Source: Liopterus haemorrhoidalis (taxonomy: Eukaryota; Arthropoda; Insecta; Coleoptera; Dytiscidae). Taken from it: a DNA stretch of 64,000 nt. This document shows, piece after piece, positions 21,831 to 33,702 of the stretch. The translations under genes and the position numbers were made by a program. The stretch covers positions 30,392,356-30,456,355 of the forward strand of contig OZ020624.1 in NCBI GenBank assembly GCA_963971575.1. Reading direction: 5' to 3'. Below the pieces are notes generated by a model. The model saw only the letters and a list, made by a program, of their open reading frames with translations, made no database searches and was not told where the DNA came from. How positions within the stretch are numbered: position 1 is the first letter of the stretch; the number at the start of each line of letters is the position of its first letter.

Positions 21831-24800
21831 ATTGGATTCTGTTGCTAAGAAAGGATTCTATCAAAGAAGAGCTAAGTATTCAATCAATCAATAGTATTCA
21901 ATCAATTGTCTTTTACAACCCTTGAGGGTTTTTGTCACCTCCACAAATATCTTTGGCCCATTGGCACAGTGGCACATTGGCCACCTATCTCATTCGAGGT
22001 GTTCCCTTTGTTCTGTTTGTACCTACCATATGTCTATTATGTGACGGAGTGAGTTTGTAGTAGAATTTTCGAGCAGATTTAGTGCAGCTTGCAACTATTT
22101 AAATATAAAAACTAATTTATTTTAACACCGTCAGAGATTAGTTGAGTTATCAGTGTCTGTTGTTTTAGTTTAAAGTTTGAAGCCAGAGGTACAATTTACG
22201 ATCGTAACTGAGCTGTCATTAATCATCCGAAGTAGTTGATCAAATAAATATGTATCTCATACAAATTTTGATACTTGTATATTGTACCCAATCTAAACTG
22301 AGCATTGGTTACTTTAAGTAGCTCATTGAGTATGTCTTCAGTGAAATTGTGTCAGCCCTGTGGAAATATACGTCTTCTTTTCTCGTCTCCCTCAGACAAA
22401 TGTCTTCTTTAAGTTTTCCTCTAAGTAAAGCTTATTTAAAATCATTTCTTTAACGGCATTGCTCCCTTTGGGAGTGTCCATTTATTTTTGTGGTTTGAGG
22501 GTTGAATTTTTTCTACTGTACAATCCGAGAAGGGTGTACGACTGGCGTCAACGTAGATTGATGTAATCTTTGGACACTTTTATGATTGTGGATTCCAAAA
22601 TATATGTTTATTTCGTAATAGGGCGTCATACTTTAGTGTAACACTGGGAGTTGTGTCTAGGGAGACAGGACGATGAACCTAAGGGTATGATCTGAAATAG
22701 GATGGATTTACTTTTGAAATATCAGCGGAAATAGATCCATAAATATGTCGATTGGGAATTATTAGAAGCTTGCAAAATTTACTTCAAGATCGAAAAAATT
22801 AAATGGGGGAGAAAGTAATAAGATTACTAAGATATACAGTTATATGCCCTAAATTATTAGAATCCTACTTATAAATCGAAACACTTTCCTACAAATATTA
22901 AATGCACCAAATTTTCTAAATGGATGCTGTTTCATTTGGTATGGATTAGAAACTTTGGGTGTTGTAAGTACTAAAATAAACGCTGGTGATTATTTTTAAT
23001 TCATTGCTCCCCGACAGACGTCATTATCATTGGCTTTTACAAATTTTATCAGACTTTTGCCTACTCAAAGATTTGCCTCTAGACTGTACAGATTGGAGTC
23101 CTACTAAGCCAGATGATTGAATTCTTCAATTCAGTAGTGTAAGGGAGGTAATTTTGGTATTATTTCATAAATAAATTCATTATAGTCATTCAATTAGAGT
23201 AAAATATTTAATCTGTTAAACGATAAAAAAATAATCTATTTCTTAGAAAGGGAATTTAAGATAACGGTAGACTTGTTTATTATCGCAACTTGACACTTTT
23301 GAAAATGTAACAAGAAAAGTGAAGTAAATTATTGTGTTAAAAATATACGTCAACCATAAGCACATAAATAATAATTAATTTTTGTCTGAGATATAAATAT
23401 TATGATTGGGCTATTTTCTAATGGGATATTTATCTGAGTTATCACCAATTAATTATGAGTTTAAGATAGTACAAGACAGAAAGCCAAGAGGTGTTAAATG
23501 ACATTTAATAGTTGGGCGATGTAAGCATTTTTAGGGTGGTCGCGTTTTAAGTAGTTCAGCTTAAACCGTCGTAGTGGTTAAGTCATGTTTGAGAGTTCAG
23601 CTTAAACCGTCGTGAAGTTAAGTCGTGTTTTTAATTACAGTGAGATTTTGTTCACCATGGGTAGAGTCATTTAGGGTGTTCGGTTGGACTAGTAAAAAAA
23701 CTAAGTAATTCCGTATGAACGTTAGTGTAGTGCCCAGCTAAAGACATGTGAGAGATAAATGGTTTTAGAGGATGTCAATCAGGACTGTGGTGTCCAATGG
23801 ACCAATTAGTGATTAGTGCTAAAGAGTCTAGTGTCTAGTGTGTGTGAATGTGTCATTTGGATTTAGCTGTATCGACGTAATTGTAAGTCTAGTGTAATTA
23901 GTGTAAATATTTAAACCGTATCATAATTAAAATAGATTAGCTAAAATGTTGAGTTTAATTGAACAACTTTTAATCCTTCCAAGAATCATAGCAACCAGCT
24001 AGCGGACTAATAGGGGGGTCCAGACTTGATCCGCAAGTCTTGGAACCCATAATGTGAGGGATGTACAGAGTAAGTACAAATAAATCAGCCAACCGTGACA
24101 TTTCATAATTATTTATATATCGTAGTCCCCACAATAGTACTCTTAGTAGTTAAGTTGTAGTAATGAACATACCTAAGTGATCAAGTCATTTTCTAATAAG
24201 TATACAACCACTTCCACCCTAAACAAAACGGTTTAATATTATTCATTTGTTTTTGGACACGGTGACTGTAACATTAGTCATACCTTTGAGCATGATTATG
24301 AATTGTCATGCAATATTACTCATTTTCATTCCATTCACGCACCCTCATTCCAATTCCCAACACTAGAGGCGGTACTAACATGCACTTCAATCAATCTAAA
24401 CGATACCAGTTTCATTAATTCGTGGTCTAGACCCTTGCTTATAATTTTATTAATAAATTTCTAATAGGGAACTGTACTTTGAGTTAAGGGATGTTACGTG
24501 TTTGGCGTATTAAACAGTTTGGATAGTATAGGTCATACTTAAATAGAACAGTTGGTCAATGATGTTTCTAAGACTATATTCCAGTGGTTAGTAACCAGTT
24601 TACCCCAGAATTAAAATTTGCCATGCTAATTTACGTGGTGTACCATTAAATTTTGACGAATATTTTTTCTTTGTATTGGTTGTGCGTTATCATAGAATAC
24701 AACTGCATAGCACAGGCTGAAGACGCATTTAACCTAATAAAATGCGAAACGTCCAGTTAATTAACTCTTTTTATTACAGAAAAAAAAAAACACAATACAC

Positions 24801-24847
24801 ACTTAATTAAAGTTCCATAAAAATTAACTTATTAAATACTTAGTATA
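21831..24847. other. 3-kb interval with only a small tandem duplication
   Basis: Near 23552 and 23599 the segment AGTTCAGCTTAAACCGTCGT is duplicated. A short hairpin lies at 24019-24046 (CAGACTTG..CAAGTCTTG). I see no coding frame, LTR pair or terminal repeat. Confidence 0.45.
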
Positions 24848-24891
24848 CGAGGTCTGTTCAAAAAGTATCGCGAATTTTGAATTTCCGCGGG
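24848..24891 (+). mobile_element. orphan mariner 5' terminal repeat
   Basis: The sequence CGAGGTCTGTTCAAAAAGTA preceded by TA is the start of a mariner terminal repeat. The rest of the element is missing; a LINE fragment follows directly. Confidence 0.5.
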
Positions 24892-25640
24892 TTACGTATA
24901 TATTACGAGCCATTGAAATATAAATATACACGGCAAGGTAAGGATATTCAAATCAGTAAATTTGTGATTACAGTCTGATCTGTAGGATAAGTTAGCTATT
25001 ATTCTAATAACGCGTCTTTGCAAAGAAAATATTCGCTGTGAAAAGGGGGAGTGTCTCCAGGCAAGAATCGCGTAGGACATGTGACTATGAAAGAGTGCAT
25101 GATATGCTGTGAGTCTGAGATTACGCAAACAAAAAATTGCTTTACAAAGTTTATTAGCAAGATGATCTATATGAACTTCCCAGCTAAGATTAACACCAAT
25201 ATGGACACCTAAGAATTTAATTGATTCTGGATTTTTCATATGTGCCAATCGAAGATCATTTGCTGAGTCTTTTGAGCATTTAAACATGGGTTATTAGCAG
25301 TGAACCACTCACGACTAAGTTTTAAATTGGTGTTATTTAAAGATGTTTCTTCAAAGTCCTTCGAAGTTGAAATTATGGTGGTATCATCCGCGTACAATAT
25401 TGTGTTTGTAGTTTTGAGGAAGGGATCAAATCATTAATATAGATTAGGAAGAGGAAAGGTCCAAGAATAGAGCCTTGAGGGACGCCATATTTAACAGTTT
25501 GAACTTGTGACTTAACACCCTTTAAGTAAATCCAAGTATAATCCAAGCCCGAAAAAGTTTTTATCCAGAAACGGGCAAATAGAATTCTGAAGAATCTAAA
25601 ATCAATGTTGAGCAGCATTTAAAAGTTTGGAAATACGGCT
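24892..25640 (-). pseudogene. Jockey/CR1-type LINE, minus-strand fragment
   Basis: The minus strand carries [20 protein letters not shown], a frameshifted active-site region (ILYADDTTI in another frame at ~25395-25370), then FLGVHIGVNLSWEVHIDHLA, ALFHSHMSYAILAWRHSPFS and RIFSLQRRVIRIIANLSYRS. It is a relative of the copy at 18300. It is truncated at the 3' side by the orphan mariner end. Confidence 0.8.
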
Positions 25641-26988
25641 TGTTTTTTATCATATTTTCATTGGATATTACATATTAATTTAATTATAGTATGGAATGTC
25701 AAAAAATGTCTTGTAATTATAATTATTTTATCTTCTGCATGTAAGATAAAAATGCAGGAAATCTGGGAGAGACAGCATTATACTTTAAACGACGTATATA
25801 TTGCTATGATCTATCAAAATATTCCTTGGTAAAATGGAGAACTTGCTGTCGTCAGCTGACAAATTTTTGAGCGTGGTGTCTTTATCCACTTCAATCTTCT
25901 GTCAAGATTTTTAGGAAGTCTGAATCAGTAAAATGTTTACACCTTAATACATCAAATAAATATTAATTTAATACTTATGGAAGGTGATCTTTCCAACATA
26001 ACTTTCCACAGATGTTTTTTTGACTTGACAGCCGTTTGGTATATCCAAACGCTAAACAAGACGGAATGATTTATAGTGTCTTATGTCACTAAGTGTGTAC
26101 TTACTCTTTGAACTATAAAAACTTATTTGTAAAAAAGCACTTATAACACGAAAAAATACTCAAATTTAAGCATAGAAAGTACAGCTTAAACTCAATGTTG
26201 TGGGGACACTAAAATAGTGTTTGAAAATTAAAGCTGCTGGCACGTAGCTTCAAGGTCATGCGAGACTTGTTATCTCCCTATAAACACCTTGTTCGGAAAC
26301 AACAGGGATCGACTGAAAATCTAGATTTTTGTACAGAAACTGAGATGCAGATGTTTGCATAAGTAGACAGAAAATATAATGATTATGAAATATTTGACAG
26401 TACTAAAGAAAGTAGGGTGTAGAAAATTTTAATATTTAAAACCTTTGTTGTTCTTTACATATATTATATTTGTAATTTTAAGACGTTACTCAAACTGTCC
26501 AGTTAAAGAATAAAGTTGGTTCTTTCAAAGAGAATCTCTTTCATACCTTTCAAAGTCCAAAAAGTTATTAAATTGAAACAAAGCCTTACAGAAAGTTTTC
26601 TCTAATCGATATCCGTATTTCCTGATATTAAAATACGTGGGATAGGTTAATGCTAGGGATTCCCCTTTTCCAAGAAACTCATTTATCGCTTAAGACTTCT
26701 TCGGTCTGTTGCGGGTTAAAGGTCTTGAGAAAATTGAAAGCACAGAGCCAACGTATTATATTGAAACTCTATATACAGGTAGAAGCAAATTATAAACTTC
26801 AAATAGAGGGAATTTCTAAAGATCTAGATTTTAACATTATCAAAACAATGATTAAATTTATATCTTTAGTTTAGGGAAGTGATTCCTAAACTGTATTCCA
26901 AAGACCCATGTGGATTCGCATACTATTTTTTAGGAGTGCGTGATTATAATTTAAAAATTTACTGAGTTAATATTTTTAATTTAATTAT
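25641..26988. other. interval without recognisable features
   Basis: No supported feature. The frame at 26650-26874 has no recognisable motif. Confidence 0.5.
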
Positions 26989-27835
26989 AAGTATGAGGGA
27001 CAAATAATTAAAGAGACAAATTGATGTAGAAAAAACTGTGTATTTTTACAAAATAAGACTTTTACTACTTCTCAACATAATCCCCACGAATATTAATACA
27101 CTTGTCCCAACCATGAACTAGTTTTTTTTATACCTGATGCAAAGAAATCTTTGTCTTGTTGTTTGAGCCAGTTTCCCACAAATTCTTTGACTTCTTCGTC
27201 GCTGAACTTTTTTCTACGTAATGCTTCCTTGAGTGGACCAAACAAATAAAAATCAGAGGCAGCCAAATCTGGACTGTAGAGAGAATGAGGTAGTATCTCC
27301 CAACCCATTTTTTTCAATGGTTTCTTGGGTCAGCTTGGGGGTACGAGGGCGAGCATTGTCGTGGAGCAATACCACGTTTTTTTTTTGAGATCCGCGACGT
27401 TTTTCTCTCATTGCTGGCTTTACTTTGTTCAACAGCATGTCTGAGTAGTAGTCACTGCTTATTGTACGCTGATCTTCCAAATAATCATAAAAGACGACAC
27501 CTCGGGCATCCCAAAAGACGGTCCAACATGACTTTTCCCGCTGATGCTTGCGCTCTGAATTTTTTTCGAAAAAGTGGAGTTGTAGTGCTTCCATTCCATG
27601 CTTTGTCTTTTGGATTCTAATTCAAAATAGTGAACCCAAGTTTCATTACACGTTAAAATCTTGTTTAGAAAAGGGTCACCTTCCCTTTCATAGCGTTTTT
27701 TCAAGTCTGTACACACTTTGAGTCTTGTTTCCTTGTATTGTTGCGTTAACTGTTCCAGGTCCCACCTTGCACTAGTTTTGCTGTACTTGAGCTTGTCAAT
27801 GATAACTGGATGAACTGTGCAAACACTTACTGCAA
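26989..27835 (-). pseudogene. mariner transposase, frameshifted, N-terminus missing
   Basis: On the minus strand it reads LKYSKTSARWDLEQLTQQYK, FLNKILTCNETWVHYFELES, RTISSDYYSDMLLNKVKPAM, VVLLHDNARPRTPKLTQETI and PHSLYSPDLAASDFYLFGPL. The first catalytic Asp (CDETW) is changed to Asn; the Asp residues of HDNARP and AASD are kept. Several frameshifts split the frame. The element's 3' end is near 26989 (AGTATGAGGGACAAATAA). The helix-turn-helix region and 5' end are absent. Confidence 0.88.
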
Positions 27836-28245
27836 CTTTTTTTGGCTATATCTTATTATATGGTGAATTTGGAACATTCGTTCTCCTCCAGTGCAGTTCC
27901 ATAGATCTCCATTTGGTAGCCATTCCAGTTGTCTTCACAAGCTTCTTAATATAAAATTAAAATTTCTTAATCCTTTTTGCAATATAGCAGGGAGAGTGCC
28001 AATATTCAATCTAGTATCAATAATCCCCAAGCAATTTTCCCTAGACATAGATTAAGGATACAATTGAAAATCCAATGATGACAATGGCAAAAATTAGCAC
28101 TTTTAGAGGGGAAAAAGCTCTTAGCAGAATATTAGAATGACTCATAGAATTATGGAGGCAGATGTGTTCAATTTAAATGTATTAAGTAGGATTAGTAAAG
28201 GAGGAGGAAAGAGACCCTGTTTAGATATTGTATATATATACTCTT
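27836..28245. other. interval without recognisable features
   Basis: Nothing was recognised. Confidence 0.5.
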
Positions 28246-28256
28246 ACATATTCAAA

Positions 28257-28515
28257 ATCCAACGGAGTGGCCGAGCGCATTTAAGTCGTGCGGTTTTAGA
28301 CTGTTAGAAACAGGCGTGACTAGGCGGCCGGTGGTTCGAGCCTGCTTCGTTTGGGGATATTATTCGGGCGAGAATAACATGTTAAACATTACTCTCATTT
28401 TCACAATCATTCACCCTCATCCAGGTGTAGGAGCTCGCCCCTGGCATCGGCGATTAGCCTCGTTGCAGAAATAAAGGCCGATGTAAAATAAATAATATAA
28501 TAATAAAAATAATTA
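28257..28515 (+). mobile_element. full-length tRNA-derived SINE with target duplication
   Basis: The head resembles a class II (Leu/Ser-like) tRNA: A box TGGCCGAGCGC and B box GGTTCGAGCCT. A central domain follows (CATTCACCCTCATCCAGGTG through GGCATCGGCGATTAGCC) and a tail of AATAATA units. The 11-bp sequence ACATATTCAAA flanks it at 28246-28256 and 28516-28526. The paralogous segment at 30772 has this sequence only once and no SINE, i.e. an empty site. Three minus-strand relatives are at 35566, 45243 and 62077. Confidence 0.88.
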
Positions 28516-28778
28516 ACATATTCAAAGTATTAAATTAAGTTAATAGTACCTGGCTTAATGGAGAAATCCAAAGCCATAATCGAAGGGAAAAAACAATGAT
28601 TTTGTATATACAAAAAATATTATATTTCGAGTAAATATCTCGCGGGGTGGATATATTCCAGTTTAAAAAATAACGTCTCAATATAATATAGTTGGTTTAC
28701 ATTTATATTTTTGGATTTTTGAAGACTGTTGTCCAGTAATAAAATCCAGTTTTTATCCCCTATAAAAGTTGAGATTTC
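28516..28778. repeat. 263-bp segment duplicated at 30772-31034
   Basis: It is identical to 30772-31034 except for three substitutions seen by eye. It stops exactly at the assembly gap. Confidence 0.9.
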
Positions 28779-28978
28779 NNNNNNNNNNNNNNNNNNNNNN
28801 NNNNNNNNNNNNNNNNNNNNNNNNNNNNNNNNNNNNNNNNNNNNNNNNNNNNNNNNNNNNNNNNNNNNNNNNNNNNNNNNNNNNNNNNNNNNNNNNNNNN
28901 NNNNNNNNNNNNNNNNNNNNNNNNNNNNNNNNNNNNNNNNNNNNNNNNNNNNNNNNNNNNNNNNNNNNNNNNNNNNNN
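28779..28978. other. assembly gap (200 N)
   Basis: It is exactly 200 unresolved bases, probably a placeholder length. Reading frames across it are meaningless. Confidence 0.99.
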
Positions 28979-29325
28979 TGTAGATATTGTATGTATATAT
29001 ATAGTTAGATTGTTGTTTCTTGACGAAAAATATAGGAGGAAATAAAAATTCTTGAATACTCGTCAAAAGTTTATTTATAAAATATCAAGAGACGTTTCGA
29101 CTGGTAAATCCAGTCATCCTCAGTCTAGAGTACGTTGTCAATATTTTACAAAAGTATATTCTTATAAAAAAATATACGGAAATGAAAAAACCATCCCAAA
29201 CCCATTCAGAGTAGACATGGCAGTATGGAACAGGACGGCTCGAGATTGTCTGGTGTATTGTCTGGTATATATTATATATATATATTCGTTTAGTTATTGT
29301 TTAGATATATACACCAGTTCTTATT
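28979..29325 (-). mobile_element. Penelope-like terminal fragment (tentative)
   Basis: The phrase AGACGTTTCGACTGGTAAAT..CCAGTCATCCTCAG is of the kind found in terminal regions of Penelope-like retroelements, which are known to carry hammerhead motifs. No RT or GIY-YIG coding is present. The left boundary is hidden by the gap. Confidence 0.35.
29092..29135 (-). ncRNA. hammerhead-ribozyme-like motif
   Basis: On the minus strand the order is ACGTA, CTCTAGA, CTGAGGA (fits CUGANGA), a perfect 6-bp stem GACTGG/CCAGTC with a 5-nt loop, then GAAACGT. ACGT at both ends can pair as stem III with the A15.1-U16.1 pair, leaving A at position 17. One extra U before stem II and a very short stem I are departures from a canonical ribozyme. 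Activity is not implied. Confidence 0.4.
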
Positions 29326-30432
29326 ATTATTATTTATTTAAAAAGAACTGAAGCCAGTGGCTTGTAAAGTTCTTATAGAAAAATTACAATATTTCACGTT
29401 GTTGTGATACAGGAAAGTTGAAAGAAACAAAACACTTTGATAAACAACTCAAGTCAAACAATAACAAATATAAAAAGTGTACAAAAACAGAAAATTTCAG
29501 TTTATGGGGATAGTAGCAACTGATTGTAAAGGTCCAGTCTATTTTTAAAATTGTTCACACTTGGGGCAGACACTACACTTCCAGGTAGATTATTCCAGTC
29601 ATTAAACACTCGGTTTGAAAGAAACTTGGCCCGAACGTTCTTACGAAACTTTTCGTGACATAACTTTAACGAATGTCCACATAAACGAGAGTCTACATTA
29701 AGTACAAACAAACCAGTAAGATCAGTATCAAAATTCCGATGGAGTACACGGTAGGTAGTAATAAGATCACCACGACTTCTGCGGTTTCCAGTTTGGGCAA
29801 ATTAAGTCTTCGAAGTCTCTCATCATAGGGAAGTCTGTTGAAACCAAATGGTAAACTCGTAGCACGTCTCTGGACTCTTTCCATAATGTCAATATCTTTT
29901 CTAAGACTTGGTGACCAAACAGAAACGGCGAATTCTAGATGTGGGCGAATATATGTGGTGAAAATTTTGCGTACTAATACAGGAGACGGCCTAGCAAATG
30001 CTCAAGAAATAAGGTACAACACACTATTTGCTTTCTTAACACACTTGATCACATGTGTAGACCAACTGAGGTTTGTGCATATTGTCAATCCCAAATCAAC
30101 CTGTTCAGCAACTTGTCGGATAGTAATACCGTTAAGGTAGTACTGCAACCTAGGATTGTTTATGCCTAGATGAAGAACACTAGTTTTATTTATATTAACT
30201 GGTATAAGCCAGGTCGATGACCATTCAAACAGATTACTAATGTCCTTTTGAAGTTCATCATACTGAGAAACAGGGTTATGGAATATCTTTACGTCGTCGG
30301 CGTAGAAGCAGTGTGGAGATTTTAGAATATAACCAAGATCGCTGATATAAATAAGGAACAACAGTGGTTCTAAGACAGATCCTTGAGGTACCCCATTAAT
30401 GACCGGTGCTGAGGAGGAAAATGCTGCCTTAG
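29326..30432 (-). mobile_element. 5'-truncated CR1/Jockey-like LINE, copy A2
   Basis: It is a minus-strand relative of 5620-6674 and extends slightly further upstream (APVINGVPQGSVLEPLLFLI). It encodes YADDVKIF, GLTICTNLSWSTHVIKC and the SVVSAPSVNNFKNRLD tail. Its defects differ from copy A1: a TGA after VLYLIS and a frameshift after LPKLE. The 3' stem-loop is at 29344-29373 and the A/T tail at 29326-29343. Confidence 0.87.
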
Positions 30433-30771
30433 TTCTTGTAACGTATTACAACATGAAATTAAACTATTTTAAATTATTAAGTGGAACTATAAGAAATGTT
30501 TATGTTTTTAAGTTGTCATAAAAATATCCAAGAACCGAAGCCATGAAATTAGAACTAGACAGGAAAAGTGAAACAAATTTATCATAGAAATTTAAAACAG
30601 GCGGAAAGTCTCAACACCCGATGAGTAAAAGAGGATATAGATTAAATGTACTCACTAACAACTTCTATAACTATATTGTAAACCATTCAATGGTTAATTC
30701 TCACCAATAGTTCTGCCGCGAGGACTTCTCGTCAAAATTCTTTTTTCTTTACACATCTCATCCCTACCCTT
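30433..30771. other. interval without recognisable features
   Basis: Nothing was recognised. Confidence 0.5.
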
Positions 30772-31034
30772 ACATATTCAAAGTATTAAATTAAGTTAAT
30801 AGTACCTGGCTTAACGGAGAAATCCAAAGCCATAATCGAAGGGAAAAAACAATGATTTTGTATATACAAAAAATATTATATTTCGAGTAAATATCTCGCG
30901 GGGTGGATTTATTCCAATTTAAAAAATAACGTCTCAATATAATATAGTTGGTTTACATTTATATTTTTGGATTTTTGAAGACTGTTGTCCAGTAATAAAA
31001 TCCAGTTTTTATCCCCTATAAAAGTTGAGATTTC
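30772..31034. repeat. second copy of the 263-bp gap-flanking segment
   Basis: It matches 28516-28778. It shows the empty SINE site (ACATATTCAAA once, 30772-30782) and continues past the point where the first copy meets the gap. Confidence 0.9.
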
Positions 31035-31353
31035 TAGTACTAGTCTCAATGAGGGTGTCCCTATTCTCTAAGCGGGTGTACCCACGTTCCAAACGTAATC
31101 ATTGAAAGACGAGGGTGTTTGAAAGTACGGGTGTTTGTGTTTTTATGGTCTTGTTGGAAGGGAACGTTGACATCCGAATAAATTCTGATCATTTATTTCA
31201 AACCCTATGATTCAAGAAATCGCTCTACTAAAAAATAGTGGGGTTAAAATTGTCATCAATCTTAATGAGGAAATGGGGTGGTTTAATGAATAAATATAAG
31301 GATTGGACAGATAGATCTCGAGATGAATTATTAGAGAAAAAATCAACAAGATT
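31035..31353. other. interval without recognisable features
   Basis: It has several GGGTGT words near 31048-31137. No function can be given. Confidence 0.4.
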
Positions 31354-31704
31354 TCAAGGCATTAATATAGCAAATAACGGAAATTTATGTAGAAGTTGGG
31401 ACGAAAATTTTTGTGTAATATATTGAGTTAGTATGTGCTGTAACTGTGCATTTGTTTTTTTTTTTTTTAATATAAAATTCTGAGCATGTTTGTGTATTTC
31501 TACTACATTACCGTATAGGGTTAATATTTTTAATAATTTAAATCTACAGGAATCTCTACGATTAATATCAGCTATTGCCCTTACTGCTTTTTTTTTTGTA
31601 AAAGAAAAAAAATTATTGATAGAGTTACCCCATACAGTAATGCCGTAGGTCATTATCGAATGGAATGTATTATTAGTAGTAACGTTAAAGAATAGAGTAT
31701 ACAT
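31354..31704 (-). pseudogene. LINE C-terminal fragment
   Basis: The minus strand reads FHSIMTYGITVWGNSINNFF, then KKKAVRAIADINRRDSCRF, the post-RT region of Jockey/CR1-type LINEs. It is short and lacks RT motifs and a 3' end. Confidence 0.6.
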
Positions 31705-31751
31705 TAAAAGAATAAATAAAACAATAAATAAATAATTAAAATATTATACAC

Positions 31752-32759
31752 TAGAGATGGCTCGTTCATGAACGAACCGGCTCATTGAGCCGGCTCAGTA
31801 CACTGACCGAAGTGACACGGTTCACCAAATTGAAATGAGCCGGCTCACGGCTCACTGTATAGTTTCAAGTTTCAAGGATACGATTGGTCGGGCGATTGTG
31901 AGCAGTGATCGGAGTGATCCGGATCTGGATCGATGTCATGTTGAACTTCGCGAGAACTCGGCTTATAATGTATTATCATATTAAAGTGTATTTTGTCATC
32001 ATTTTGTAGGGCAGTTTATTTGACACTAATAGGCTTAGCCTGTATTTTCTTACAACCATACTATATAAAAATATTAAAAATATTGCCCAAATCCCAGATT
32101 TATAAGGGCAATAAACATCGCCATAAACTTAACACACCTGGTTTAAAATACAGTAGCTACATAAAGTGAATTGTTTGTTTCAAAAATGTTAGATAAGAGC
32201 CGGGACTAAGCGACGTTCTACCTACGAGCGAACGACCGACAACTGACTGACCTGTGTCTCGGGATCATGTTTACAGTTCATATATTGCAAGAACCGGCTC
32301 TAAACAAGAGCCGGCTCTAAGCGACGTGCTACCTACGACCGAACGACCGACCGACCTGTGTCTCGGGATCATGTTTACAGTTCATATATTGCAAGAACCG
32401 GCTCTAAGCAAGAGCCGGCTCTAAGCGACGTTCTACCTACGACCGAACGACCGACCGACCTGTGTCTCGGGATCATGTTTACAGTTCATATATTGCAAGA
32501 ACCGGCCCTAAGCGACGTTCTACCTACGACCGACCGACCTGTGTCTCGGGATCATGTTTACAGTTCATATATTGCAAGAACCGGCTCTAAGCAAGAGCCG
32601 GCTCTTAGCGACGTTCTACCTACGAACTAACGACCGACCTGTATCTCGGAAACATGTTTACTTAACTGGATCACTCAGCCGGATCAATGTGCCGGCTCAA
32701 CAAACTGAACGACCTCCACTGATCTGGTTCCGCAAACTGAGCCGCAATTCCCATCTCTA
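31752..32759. mobile_element. non-autonomous hAT-like element with minisatellite core
   Basis: The ends TAGAGATGG and its complement CCATCTCTA are hAT-like. Flanks TTATACAC (31744-31751) and TTATCCAC (32760-32767) form an 8-bp duplication with one mismatch. The interior is GC-richer than the surroundings, full of CCGGCTC/GAGCCGG words, and contains a five-unit tandem repeat (32197-32660). No transposase is encoded. Confidence 0.75.
32197..32660. repeat. five-unit tandem repeat, ~85-111-bp units
   Basis: Units start at 32197, 32308, 32412, ~32499 and 32595. Each reads AAGCGACGTTCTACCTACGA, ACGACCGACC, TCTCGGGATCATGTTTACAG and TTCATATATTGCAAGAACCG. Most junctions form a hairpin CCGGCTCT-AARCA-AGAGCCGG. 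The fourth unit lacks this hairpin, as if deleted through it. Open frames across it are by-products of the repeat. Confidence 0.9.
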
Positions 32760-32767
32760 TTATCCAC

Positions 32768-33702
32768 ATACTCAATAAAAGAAACCCATGGACAAACACA
32801 AATTAATAGAATAAAAGTCTGTTCGAAAAATTTAATAGACGGAGGATGATGGTAACTATATTTAGAAGGAACATTTACCATCGAATATCACAGAAAATGA
32901 TAAAACACATTAAAAGAAGAAGCAAGACTTCACACATAAAATAGTTATTTCGATTCCCTCAGGAAGAGTATCATCCTATCCATGAGTACTCTGTCGTCAC
33001 CTAAAGCAACTGACAGATCATAACACAGGCCTAACTTCTCCTTGTTTATTATTATTATTGAAGGAGATGTCCATGGGTCCACCAACAGTAGCCTATACGG
33101 TGTTATATATTGAATATCCCACAGTTTAACTTTGTGAAACTCACTTATCGATATTTTGATAGAAATAGCTACTAGAATTTTAACTGATAATAATGATAGT
33201 GATTTATAATTCTATAGAAAATTTATAAGGTATTATTATAAATGTTTAGTGAGAATTTTCTTTAGAAGCGTGTATTTTTCAAGTAACTTCTATTCCAAAT
33301 TTAATCGGTCCATCAATTCTGTTCATTATTTTTAAAGTAAACAACAAGGAACAGTTCTGGTTGAGTTTATTCTGTTTGTAGCAAATGCTGCATTTTATTG
33401 ATCTAGCGTTGCGTGCCTCGTGGTATTTTAGTGGCACAAGGATTAAATTTGAGAAAAGACGGCAATGTAAGTGTAGTTATCACGTAACTTACATCGTTAT
33501 TGTAATGGTGTACAGGCTATAAAGAAATTGTTATTGTTATCGCTTCGGTTACCCTGCAAAATTTTAAAGTCTCTTTTCATAATTAGTATGTTTTCAAAAA
33601 CCTACTTTGTGGTTCTATTCATCGGCTAATTCAATGACACACCTTCTGTTAGATAAGGGAATTAAATTCTATAACAAAAACCAGATTATTCATTAAAAAC
33701 TA
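32768..33702. other. interval without strong features
   Basis: A (TTA)n run at ~33046-33060 followed by GAAGGAGATG could be a minus-strand LINE tail, and 33400-33540 (CTATAAAGAAATTGTTATTG) could be a plus-strand one. Neither can be proven. Confidence 0.3.

Noticed and set aside
24019..24046. Hairpin next to a TAATAGGGGGG word, considered as part of an LTR or primer-binding region
   Set aside because: No second LTR, no primer-binding site match and no gag/pol-like frame were found nearby.
28620..29066. Open frames across the N block
   Set aside because: They consist mostly of unknown residues; the gap length is a placeholder, so no reading frame can be inferred.
32358..32630. 90-codon frame with internally repeated peptide (MSRDHVYSSYIARTG type)
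   Set aside because: It is the translation of the non-coding minisatellite in the hAT element; unit lengths differ and the frame is not kept from unit to unit.
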